A stretch of 64,000 nucleotides of DNA from Roseovarius aestuarii (GTDB taxonomy: Bacteria; Pseudomonadota; Alphaproteobacteria; Rhodobacterales; Rhodobacteraceae), in the NCBI RefSeq assembly GCF_019966515.1, contig NZ_JAIMIB010000005.1:124001-188000 (forward strand). The letters are read 5' to 3'. The position numbers and the translations under genes are program-made. Shown in pieces: positions 27,914-35,300 of this stretch. A model generated the notes under the pieces. That model was not told the origin of the DNA and made no database searches. It worked only from the letters and a program-made list of their open reading frames with translations. How positions within the stretch are numbered: position 1 is the first letter of the stretch; every line of letters starts with the position of its first letter.

Positions 27914-28695
27914 GCTGGATCATCGCCGTCCTGGCCTCCATTGGCCAACCGGTCACAAGGGGGCTCGCCTCCCTGGGGCGGCTGACGATTTTTGCGGGCC
28001 AGGCACTCAGCCACATGATACGCGCGCCATTTTACTTTAAGGAAATTCTGCAAAGCATTATGAACGTTGGGTATTTCAGCCTTCCAGTTGTTGGCCTCAC
28101 GGCCATCTTCACGGGCGGCGCCCTGGCGCTGCAAATCTATTCCGGTGGCGCGCGTTTCAACGCCGAGGCCGTCGTGCCGCAAATCGTTGCCATCGGCATG
28201 GTGCGCGAATTGGGGCCGGTGCTTGTGGGCCTGATGATCGCCGCGCGCGTGACCTCTTCGATCGCGGCCGAAATCGCCACTATGAAGGTTACCGAACAGA
28301 TCGACGCGCTGGTCACCCTGTCGACCCATCCGATGAAATACCTGACCGTGCCGCGAGTACTTTCGGGCCTGATCATGGTGCCGCTTCTGGTTGGTATCGG
28401 CGATATCATCGGCATCCTCGGCGGCTACATCGTGGGCACGAAGTCGCTGGGGTTCAACCCGGCCGCCTACCTGAAGAACACCGTCGATTTCATCGAGGCG
28501 CGTGATGTTGTCTCGTCGCTGATCAAGGGGGCGGCATTCGGGTTCATCGCCACGTTGCTAGGTTGCTATCACGGCATGCACACGGGCCGCGGCGCACAGG
28601 GCGTGGGGCGCGCCACTAAAACCGCGGTCGAAAGCGCCGCGATCCTGATTCTTGCCGCTAACTTCATCCTCACCAGCATCCTGTTTGCCCTATGA
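27910..28695 (+). CDS. mlaE: MlaE-type ABC permease for phospholipid transport
   Basis: 261 residues with about five to six hydrophobic segments. The family core [26 protein letters not shown] and the following [19 protein letters not shown] are unmistakable for MlaE (formerly DUF140). The protein moves phospholipids between the inner membrane and the periplasmic carrier together with MlaF and an MCE protein (MlaD). The ATGA overlap at both ends ties it to alr and mlaF. No mlaD, mlaB or mlaC gene is next to it, so those must lie elsewhere. Confidence 0.93.
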   Translation: MSWIIAVLASIGQPVTRGLASLGRLTIFAGQALSHMIRAPFYFKEILQSIMNVGYFSLPVVGLTAIFTGGALALQIYSGGARFNAEAVVPQIVAIGMVRELGPVLVGLMIAARVTSSIAAEIATMKVTEQIDALVTLSTHPMKYLTVPRVLSGLIMVPLLVGIGDIIGILGGYIVGTKSLGFNPAAYLKNTVDFIEARDVVSSLIKGAAFGFIATLLGCYHGMHTGRGAQGVGRATKTAVESAAILILAANFILTSILFAL

Positions 28696-29438
28696 TCGAA
28701 CTCGCCGACGTCCATAAAGCATTCGGCAGCAACAAGGTGCTGCGCGGGGTCAATCTGACGATCCCCAAGGGCACGTCATTGGTGGTGATCGGCGGCTCGG
28801 GTACCGGCAAGTCGATCTGCCTCAAAAGCATTCTTGGCCTTGTTACCCCCGACAGCGGCACCATAACGCTGGACGGCGAGGACGTGACCAAGGCAGATCG
28901 CGACAGCTTCCTCGCCCGGTTTGGCATGCTGTTTCAGGGTGGCGCGCTGTTTGATTCACTGCCCGTTTGGCAAAACGTCGCCTTCCGGCTGCTGCGCGGC
29001 TCGCTCAAACGCCCGAAGGACGAGGCCCGTGCCATCGCGATCGAAAAACTTCGCCGCGTCGGATTGAAATCCGAGGTGGCTGATCTCTTCCCGGCAGAGC
29101 TTTCGGGCGGGATGCAGAAGCGTGTGGGCCTTGCGCGTGCCATCGCCGCCGAGCCCGAGATTATCTTTTTTGACGAACCCACCACCGGACTCGACCCGAT
29201 CATGTCGGGCGTGATCAATGAACTCATTCGCGAGATCGTGGTCGAAATGGGTGCCACGGCCATGACAATCACCCATGACATGACCAGCGTACGCGCCATC
29301 GCCGACAATGTAGCCATGCTGCATGACGGTGTCATCCAGTGGACCGGCCCCGTGGCCCAGATGGACAATTCCGGCGATCCTTACCTCGATCAGTTCATTC
29401 GCGGCAGCGCGGACGGCCCGATTGAATCCGTCAGGTAA
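28692..29438 (+). CDS. mlaF: MlaF-type ABC ATP-binding protein
   Basis: 248 residues. Walker A is GGSGTGKS near residue 38, the Q-loop is FQGGALFDSLPVW, the signature is LSGGMQKRVGLARA, Walker B is IIFFDEPTTGLDP, and the switch His is in THDM. FQGGALFDSLPVWQNV and the GLDPIMSGVINELI segment are typical of MlaF. It powers the mlaE permease, whose stop overlaps its start by four bases. The operon probably ends here, since the next gene begins 66 bases later with a different function. Confidence 0.93.
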   Translation: MIELADVHKAFGSNKVLRGVNLTIPKGTSLVVIGGSGTGKSICLKSILGLVTPDSGTITLDGEDVTKADRDSFLARFGMLFQGGALFDSLPVWQNVAFRLLRGSLKRPKDEARAIAIEKLRRVGLKSEVADLFPAELSGGMQKRVGLARAIAAEPEIIFFDEPTTGLDPIMSGVINELIREIVVEMGATAMTITHDMTSVRAIADNVAMLHDGVIQWTGPVAQMDNSGDPYLDQFIRGSADGPIESVR

Positions 29439-29504
29439 CAAGGGCTGCGCAACGCTCTGGTCATTTCCGCATATCTGAGAGATGTAAAGGAAAGAGCCAG
29501 AAGA

Positions 29505-31322
29505 ATGCGAGGCCGCGCCATGTTCCAATCTTTTCACAACACTGCCAGCCCTGAGGCCGGGGCCGAGCGTCTGGCGGCGCTGCGCGAGGCTATCGAGGCC
29601 GAGGGGCTGACCGGATTTCTGGTGCCCCGCGCCGATGCCCATCAGGGCGAATACGTAGCGGATCGCGACGCGCGTCTGGCCTGGCTGACGGGGTTTACCG
29701 GTTCGGCCGGGTTCTGCGTCGTGCTGCCCGGGATTGCCGGAGTTTTCGTCGACGGGCGCTACCGCGTGCAGGTCAAGGTGCAGGTCGATACCGTTCACTT
29801 CACCCCCGTGGATTGGCCCGAGGTGAAACCGGCCCCGTGGCTGAAGGACCACCTGCCCGACGGCGGCATCATCGGATTCGACCCGTGGCTTTACACCGCC
29901 GAACAGGTCGAACAGATGGAACAGGGGCTAAAGGGCAGCGGCATCACGTTGCGCGCCTGCAGTAACCTGATTGACCGCATCTGGCCGGATCAGCCCGCCG
30001 CGCCAACGGGTGCGATCAGCGTTTACCCGGTCGAACTGGCGGGACGTGATCATGCCGATAAACGCGCCGAAATGGCAGAACAACTGAAACAGGCCAACCA
30101 TAAGGCGGCGGTGATCACCCTGCCCGACTCTATCGCCTGGTCGCTCAATATCCGTGGCAGGGACATACTGCGCAACCCCGTCGCCCATGCCTTTGCCATT
30201 CTGTATGATAGTGCGAAGCTGGCGCTCTTCGTGGACGAGGCCAAGCTGGATGAACCGGCACAGGCGCATCTGGGTGACGAGGTGGAGATACGCCCGGTCG
30301 CGGAATTCGGCGCTGCATTGCAAGATCTGACCGGTCCGGTGCGTCTGGACAAGACATGGATCCCGCTCTGGGTGGTTCAGCAACTGGATGACACGGGTGT
30401 GGAACATGAATGGGGCGACGAGCCGCCGATCCTGCCCAAGGCCTGCAAACACGAGGCCGAGATTGCCGCCACCCGCGAGGCGCATCTCCGCGACGGGGCC
30501 GCGCTTTGCGAATTCCTGACCTGGTTCGACGCGCAGGCGCCCGGAACGATTTCCGAAATCGACGTGGTGACCAAACTGGAAGGCTGCCGCGCCACGTCGG
30601 GTAAATTGCTGGATATCAGCTTTGACACGATTGCGGGTAGTGGCCCGCATGGCGCATTGGCGCATTACCGGGTGACACATGACACCAACAGAACGCTGGA
30701 AGATGGCGACCTGCTGGTGCTGGACGGCGGCGGGCAATATCTGGACGGCACCACCGACATCACCCGCACCCTTCCCGTCGGTCGGATCGGCGAGGATGAG
30801 CGCGCCGCCTTTACCCGCGTACTGCAGGGCATGATCGCCATCAGCCGCCTGCGCTGGCCCGAGGGGCTGGCCGGTCGCGATCTGGACGCGATTGCGCGTT
30901 ACCCCCTGTGGCTGGCGGATCAGGATTACAACCACGGCACCGGGCATGGCGTGGGCGTAGCACTTTGCGTCCACGAAGGCCCGCAGCGCCTTTCACGGAT
31001 CAGCCATGTGCCATTCAGGCCCGGCATGATCGTGTCGAACGAACCGGGATATTACCGCGAGGGGGCGTTCGGTATCCGTATCGAAAACCTAGTCGTGGTT
31101 ACACCGGCAGAGCCGATTACGGGCGGGGATCAGACTGGCAAGCTGTGTTTCGAGACGCTCAACTGGGTGCCGATTGACCGCCGGTTGATTGATGTCGCGA
31201 TGCTGAGCACACCCGAGCGCGATTGGCTGAACACCTACCATGCCACTTGCCGCGACAAGGTCAGGCCGCGCCTGTCAGAGGCTGCGGCGAAATGGCTGGA
31301 TCATGCCACTGCCCCTCTGTAA
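29505..31322 (+). CDS. Aminopeptidase P family metallopeptidase (M24B, long form)
   Basis: 605 residues, the three-domain long form like eukaryotic cytosolic aminopeptidase P. The two creatinase-like N-terminal domains cover about 1-310. The catalytic pita-bread domain has the metal ligands in LDGGGQYLDGTTDITRT, HGTGHGVG, NEPGYY and GIRIENL. It removes an N-terminal residue ahead of proline. The ATG at 29505 follows AAAGGAAAGAG; ATG 29520 is an alternative. It stands alone after mlaF. Confidence 0.95.
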   Translation: MRGRAMFQSFHNTASPEAGAERLAALREAIEAEGLTGFLVPRADAHQGEYVADRDARLAWLTGFTGSAGFCVVLPGIAGVFVDGRYRVQVKVQVDTVHFTPVDWPEVKPAPWLKDHLPDGGIIGFDPWLYTAEQVEQMEQGLKGSGITLRACSNLIDRIWPDQPAAPTGAISVYPVELAGRDHADKRAEMAEQLKQANHKAAVITLPDSIAWSLNIRGRDILRNPVAHAFAILYDSAKLALFVDEAKLDEPAQAHLGDEVEIRPVAEFGAALQDLTGPVRLDKTWIPLWVVQQLDDTGVEHEWGDEPPILPKACKHEAEIAATREAHLRDGAALCEFLTWFDAQAPGTISEIDVVTKLEGCRATSGKLLDISFDTIAGSGPHGALAHYRVTHDTNRTLEDGDLLVLDGGGQYLDGTTDITRTLPVGRIGEDERAAFTRVLQGMIAISRLRWPEGLAGRDLDAIARYPLWLADQDYNHGTGHGVGVALCVHEGPQRLSRISHVPFRPGMIVSNEPGYYREGAFGIRIENLVVVTPAEPITGGDQTGKLCFETLNWVPIDRRLIDVAMLSTPERDWLNTYHATCRDKVRPRLSEAAAKWLDHATAPL

Positions 31323-31371
31323 GCTCCTCGTGTACAACTGCATCCAAAGAGACGCAGAATAATGGGAGAAG

Positions 31372-31716
31372 ATGATGGCGAATATCCGGATACGCAAGGC
31401 CGATGGCGTCTGGACGGTGCGCGCGGGTGGCGCCGTGCTGGCCGAAAGCAAAAACGCGCTTGAACTGAGCGAGGGCGACTATCCGGCGGTGATCTATTTT
31501 CCGCAGGACGATATCGCGATGGCGTTTCTGGATGAGAGTGACCATAGCAGCCACTGCCCGCATAAGGGCGATGCCAGCTATTATTCGATAATCACCAAAA
31601 GCCAGACACTGAAAAACGCGGCCTGGAGTTATGAGAACCCGAACGACGAGGTGTCGCGCATCAAGGGACATCTGGCGTTTTACACAAGCGATACGGTGGC
31701 GGTGGAGCAGATTTAG
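31372..31716 (+). CDS. DUF427-domain protein
   Basis: 114 residues. The short beta-rich DUF427 fold is recognisable by WTVRAGGAVLAESKNALEL near the start, YPAVIYFPQDDI and the central HCPHKGDASYYS motif. The second ATG at 31375 is equally possible; GGGAG lies six bases before the first. Function is not established for the family. It follows the aminopeptidase by 49 bases. Confidence 0.88.
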   Translation: MMANIRIRKADGVWTVRAGGAVLAESKNALELSEGDYPAVIYFPQDDIAMAFLDESDHSSHCPHKGDASYYSIITKSQTLKNAAWSYENPNDEVSRIKGHLAFYTSDTVAVEQI

Positions 31717-31799
31717 AAGGCCTTGGTGTTTCCAGCTCAGCACTGGTGTTAACCCACAAAATCCGGCGCCATCGTTGTCTAGGTCAGACCTGGCCGGGC

Positions 31800-31916
31800 C
31801 TAAATGATTTCGGAGTCCACGCCGGTCAAATACGGCAGACGACAAGATCCTGTCGAACACGCGGAAACCGCTACAATAAGAACGCTTACAACTAAAATAA
31901 CTGAAATAAATCGCAC
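31800..31916 (-). CDS. Predicted small lipoprotein, 38 residues
   Basis: The frame from the GTG at 31916 encodes a short N-region, a hydrophobic core (FISVILVVSVLIVAV) and a lipobox-like VSAC, then about 18 residues (STGSCRLPYLTGVDSEII) including a second Cys. GGGAGG sits eight bases ahead of the GTG on the coding strand, an excellent ribosome site. The predicted mature part begins with the lipid-modified Cys at about residue 20. This pattern fits tiny membrane lipoproteins such as entericidins, but no specific family is recognised. It is divergent from the DUF2852 gene across the dyad region. Confidence 0.6.
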   Translation of the reverse strand: MRFISVILVVSVLIVAVSACSTGSCRLPYLTGVDSEII

Positions 31917-32054
31917 GTCTTCACCCTCCCACACCGCACTATAGCAGTTCTGCAGAAACCTCTTAGTCATGAAATCCTTACCTTCAGCGGGCATTCGGCG
32001 CAGTGCACCGGGGTTTGTGCCGATAATCAGGTGGTTTTGCTTCCAGGGCAGAAA

Positions 32055-32075
32055 AATGTAAAAAACATTCACATT
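32055..32075. promoter_or_regulatory. Operator-like dyad, distal copy
   Basis: AATGTAAA-AAACA-TTCACATT: eight-base arms, five-base spacer, one mismatch in the dyad. It has the same layout as the proximal copy at 32113, starting 58 bases upstream of it. The matching spacing is unlikely by chance and suggests a dimeric repressor or activator. Confidence 0.6.
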
Positions 32076-32112
32076 ACCCCTTGCAACTGGCGGGCGCGGT
32101 CCCAATCTATGT

Positions 32113-32133
32113 AATGTGAAGCGCATTCACATT
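32113..32133. promoter_or_regulatory. Operator-like perfect dyad, proximal copy
   Basis: AATGTGAA-GCGCA-TTCACATT is a perfect 8-5-8 inverted repeat ending 33 bases before the DUF2852 ATG, so it would overlap the promoter or 5' leader. It resembles a CRP site in its TGTGA/TCACA words, but the gap between them is seven rather than six bases, so another regulator is likely. Confidence 0.7.
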
Positions 32134-32166
32134 GACCGGAAACCTAACTGAAAAGGACATACCAGA

Positions 32167-32598
32167 ATGACCACCCTTGCCCAATCCTCCTCTGCGTCCG
32201 GCTTCGCCGCATGGCTTCACCGCGCCGAGGCGTGGCTGGACAGCAAAGGCAAAGCCGCCTGGATCATCGCCACGGTATTGGCGTTTATCCTCTTCTGGCC
32301 GCTTGGCCTTGCCCTTCTCGCCTACATGTTCTGGAGCAAAAAAATGTCATGTCATGCCAAGAAATCCTCGTTCCGCCGCCACGCATGTCGCCATACTCAC
32401 ATGTCGCAGCCAACCGGGAACGCCGCGTTTGACGCTTACAAGAATGAAACGCTGCGCCGTCTGGAAGACGAACAGGAAAAGTTCGAAGCCTTCCTGCAAC
32501 GTCTGCGGGATGCCCGTGACAAGGCCGAGTTCGACCAGTTCATGGACGAACGCGCCAAACCGACGGCCACGGAAGACAACGACGAGAAAGAGGCCTAA
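32167..32598 (+). CDS. DUF2852-domain membrane protein
   Basis: 143 residues. One membrane segment at about 31-54 (AAWIIATVLAFILFWPLGLALLAYMF) is followed by a short basic Cys/His-containing stretch. A charged helical tail (about 82-130) begins with the pattern NAAFDAYKNETLRRLEDEQ seen in DUF2852 proteins. It is widespread in Rhodobacteraceae and of unknown function; an envelope or stress role is a guess. The two upstream dyads make it a clearly regulated gene. AAAAGGA lies just upstream of the ATG. Confidence 0.87.
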   Translation: MTTLAQSSSASGFAAWLHRAEAWLDSKGKAAWIIATVLAFILFWPLGLALLAYMFWSKKMSCHAKKSSFRRHACRHTHMSQPTGNAAFDAYKNETLRRLEDEQEKFEAFLQRLRDARDKAEFDQFMDERAKPTATEDNDEKEA

Positions 32599-32639
32599 TC
32601 GGATCGGCCTGGGTTCACCCGGGCCTTCCCCGCACCTAT

Positions 32640-33098
32640 ATGACCCTCATGAGCGACAGTACCTGGCATATTCCCGATCCGCAGACCCAGCCCGAATTCT
32701 ATGCGGATGTCCCCACCAAAAGGCTGGTCGCCTGGGTGGCGGACACGATCGTGGTGATCGTCATTTGCCTGCTGATCCTTCCCTTTACGGCATTTACAGG
32801 CCTGTTTTTCCTGCCGGTTCTCTTTCTTGGCGTCAGCTTTGTCTACCGCGTTATCACCATCGCACGCGCCTCGGCCACCTGGGGCATGCGCCTGACCGCG
32901 ATCGAATTTCGGACCGCCCAAGGTACGCATTTTGACCTGCCGATGGCCTTCATGCATACGCTTGGCTACAGCATCTCCTGGGCCTTTGCCCTGTTGCAAG
33001 TCGGCTCCATCGTGTTGATGCTGACCACCCCGCGCGGTCAGGGCCTCAGCGACCATGTGCTGGGCACCGTCGCCGTCAACCGCCGGGCCCTCAGCTAG
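32640..33098 (+). CDS. RDD-family membrane protein
   Basis: 152 residues. The RDD domain is marked by RLVAWVADTIVVIVICLLIL (Arg and Asp in the first helix), a second and third helix, and ASATWGMRLTAIEFRTAQG in the loop, as is usual for the family. RDD proteins are small inner-membrane proteins, some linked to ion transport. No clear ribosome site precedes the ATG at 32640, and ATG 32649 is an alternative. The gene is 41 bases after the DUF2852 gene. Confidence 0.88.
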   Translation: MTLMSDSTWHIPDPQTQPEFYADVPTKRLVAWVADTIVVIVICLLILPFTAFTGLFFLPVLFLGVSFVYRVITIARASATWGMRLTAIEFRTAQGTHFDLPMAFMHTLGYSISWAFALLQVGSIVLMLTTPRGQGLSDHVLGTVAVNRRALS

Positions 33099-33267
33099 AC
33101 CGGCCGGACGCGGCAGCGGCGTCTGAACTGCGGTTGCCAGTGGTACTTTCAACCTGGCTCCGCCCAGCCCGATCCAAACCATCGCTCTGTTTACTCAAAA
33201 TTTCATTATCTCTTGGCCTGTTGGGGGTTCATTGTTATCGTTCTGTGACGCTAAAGAAAAAGATGAC

Positions 33268-34095
33268 ATGCGCCACACTCTGCCCATCGCGCCCCAGTTC
33301 TATGTGACGGCCCCGCAACCCTGTCCTTATCTTGAGGACCGGATGGAGCGGAAACTGTTCACTGCACTGCAGGGCGAGGCAGCACAGCGGCTGAATGACG
33401 GGCTGTCAAAACAGGGCTTTCGTCGGTCGCAGAACGTGCTTTACCGACCCTCCTGCGCAGATTGTGCCGCCTGCCTGTCAGCCCGCATATCGGTCGAGAA
33501 TTTCTCTCCGTCGAAAAGCCAGAAACGCACCTGGAAACGCAATGAGGGGTTGGAACGCCGCGCCACCTCGCCCTGGGCCACGGATGAGCAATACGAGCTT
33601 TTCCGCGAGTATCTGGAAAGCCGCCACGCCAGCGGCGGCATGGCCGATATGGATGCGTTCGAATTTGCTGCGATGGTCGAGGAAACCCCCATTCGTACCC
33701 GCGTGGTCGAGTATACCGACCGCGATACAGGAGAGCTGGTCGCCGTCTGCCTGACCGATGTCCTCGATGACGGGGTCAGCATGGTCTATTCCTTCTTCAC
33801 GCCGAACCGGCCCCGCGACTCCATCGGCACCTATATTATCCTCGACCACATCCAGATCGCCCGCGATGCGGGTCTGCCACATGTTTATCTGGGCTATTGG
33901 GTGCCCGGCAGCGCCAAGATGGGTTACAAGGCAGCGTTCTCGGGGCTGGAGCTTTACGTGAACGGTGACTGGGAGAAAATGCGCGATCCCGCCGATTACG
34001 AAGCCCGTCGCCATCCGCTGAGCAATGATCCGATCGCCGAACAGGTCGCCGATATCTCGCTTCCGGATGGCCGTCCGCTGCGTCCCAGCCGCTAG
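33268..34095 (+). CDS. bpt: Aspartate/glutamate leucyltransferase (N-end rule)
   Basis: 275 residues from the ATG at 33268. The upstream frame to 33232 adds nothing family-like. The N-terminal QPCPYLEDR and the central [11 protein letters not shown] cysteine motifs, and the later [15 protein letters not shown] and [16 protein letters not shown], are the ATE/Bpt family marks. Bpt adds leucine to proteins starting with Asp or Glu, so that ClpS and ClpAP can degrade them. The final TAG overlaps the stop of the convergent acyltransferase by three to four bases (CTAG). Confidence 0.94.
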   Translation: MRHTLPIAPQFYVTAPQPCPYLEDRMERKLFTALQGEAAQRLNDGLSKQGFRRSQNVLYRPSCADCAACLSARISVENFSPSKSQKRTWKRNEGLERRATSPWATDEQYELFREYLESRHASGGMADMDAFEFAAMVEETPIRTRVVEYTDRDTGELVAVCLTDVLDDGVSMVYSFFTPNRPRDSIGTYIILDHIQIARDAGLPHVYLGYWVPGSAKMGYKAAFSGLELYVNGDWEKMRDPADYEARRHPLSNDPIAEQVADISLPDGRPLRPSR

Positions 34096-35165
34096 GCGCG
34101 GCCCGGCTGACCCGCTTCAAAGCGCTGCGACAGATGCCGACCCAACAGGTTTGTCGGGCGCTCAACCACGAGATAGGTCACGATCGACAACAGGATCGTG
34201 GCTGTCGAAACGGTGGCGAATTTCACCAAGCCGGACCATTCGGTATACGTGTTTCCCAATACCATTACGAAAAGAAACACCACCAGCAGGTGCCACAAAT
34301 AGATGCTGTAGCTGATCGAGCCGATCAGAACGAAGCCCTTTGATCGCAGCAGTTGCACTCTGCCGGCCCGAACTCGGTAGCTGACAATGATCATCGCCGT
34401 CGCCACCGCCATCAGGGCGGCGGAAAAGCCGGTATCGGTGATCAGTGCCATCGCGAAAATCAGATATCCCGCCAGTAGCCATTTGCGCCAGGCAAAGCTC
34501 GCATCCGAGAGACGGCTGTCACGTATGTGGTGACACCAGGCGCCCAGAAAGAAGTAGGCGCCATAGGTGATCGGCATGAAATGCGCCGCATGCTTCGGCA
34601 ACCACAGTTCGCCAATTGCGCGCGATGCGCCCGATAGCAGCAACAGCAGAAAAAACACCTTGGCGAAGCTGCGCGGGGTGAGGCGATAGGCCAACAGGCA
34701 AGGCAATGCCGCATACCAGAAAATCTCAACCGGGATGGTCCATTCAACCCCGATGAGGGAATTTGCAACCCGCGCGTCCCAGGCGCTGAGAAAGCTCAGG
34801 TGCATGAACAGATTATACCCATCTGGCTTGCTGTCATAGAGCTGCATGAAATAGGGCGCACCCATCACGCCGCTGACGATCAGCGTGAAAAACACCAGCA
34901 CGGCAAGGTAGTAAAGCGGCGCGATCCGCATCAGGCGGCGGATGAAATAGGGCGCAAAACTACCCGCCTTCAGGTAAGTCGCAGCGATGGTGTACCCCGA
35001 GATCACAAAGAAGATCTGGACGCCGTATTTGCCATTGTCGCTTGCGATCTCTCCGATCCAGCCGAACCCGTCAAAGGCGCGAGTATGTACGGCCACCACC
35101 ATCAGCGCGGCAATCGCTCTGAGACCGGTGATGAAATCGGTATCGCCGTAATGCCTTAGCAGCAT
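34092..35165 (-). CDS. Acyltransferase-3 membrane protein
   Basis: 357 residues from the ATG at 35165, which follows AGGGAAAGAG. Longer frames to 35282 are not family-like. It has the core motifs [27 protein letters not shown] near the start, [14 protein letters not shown], and [16 protein letters not shown], with about ten hydrophobic segments. There is no SGNH domain, unlike the protein at 555. It probably acylates a surface glycan or other membrane substrate. The gene is convergent with bpt and sits downstream of the TRAP operon terminator. Confidence 0.9.
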   Translation of the reverse strand: MLLRHYGDTDFITGLRAIAALMVVAVHTRAFDGFGWIGEIASDNGKYGVQIFFVISGYTIAATYLKAGSFAPYFIRRLMRIAPLYYLAVLVFFTLIVSGVMGAPYFMQLYDSKPDGYNLFMHLSFLSAWDARVANSLIGVEWTIPVEIFWYAALPCLLAYRLTPRSFAKVFFLLLLLSGASRAIGELWLPKHAAHFMPITYGAYFFLGAWCHHIRDSRLSDASFAWRKWLLAGYLIFAMALITDTGFSAALMAVATAMIIVSYRVRAGRVQLLRSKGFVLIGSISYSIYLWHLLVVFLFVMVLGNTYTEWSGLVKFATVSTATILLSIVTYLVVERPTNLLGRHLSQRFEAGQPGRA

Positions 35166-35250
35166 CTCTTTCCCTGCCCCCACGAAAGGGCACCGCCCCT
35201 GCCCCTCCGGCCTATTCAGGCGCGACAAGAACGTCAATGGCCCGCAATGG

Positions 35251-35274
35251 AAAAGGGCGCCCCGTAAGGCGCCC
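35251..35274 (-). terminator. Rho-independent terminator of the dctPQM operon
   Basis: On the minus strand GGGCGCC-TTACGG-GGCGCCC forms a perfect 7-bp stem and is followed by TTTT. It starts 27 bases after the dctM stop. The placement and T-run make it a convincing terminator. Confidence 0.85.
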
Positions 35275-35300
35275 CCAGGCATGGTCGGTGATGTGCTGGA

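Larger units (their letters stand above)
31717..32166. other. Intergenic region with a small lipoprotein gene and two operator-like dyads
   Basis: 450 bases between the DUF427 and DUF2852 genes. It is AT-richer than the flanks. It holds a predicted 38-residue lipoprotein gene on the minus strand (31800-31916) and two near-identical dyads (32055-32075 and 32113-32133) before the DUF2852 gene. A longer minus-strand frame reaching 32126 exists, but only its end looks like protein. Confidence 0.6.

Noticed and set aside
31917..32126. Upstream extension of the small lipoprotein frame to 32126
   Set aside because: It would place a signal peptide in the middle of a protein and cover the operator dyad; the GTG at 31916 with GGGAGG is the better start.
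32113..32133. Reading the dyad as a CRP/FNR site
   Set aside because: The TGTGA and TCACA words are separated by seven bases, not the six CRP needs, and it lacks TTGAT/ATCAA for FNR.
32177..32935. 252-codon plus-strand frame overlapping the DUF2852 and RDD genes
   Set aside because: Overlaps two recognisable families in another frame; Pro/Arg/Ser-rich translation.
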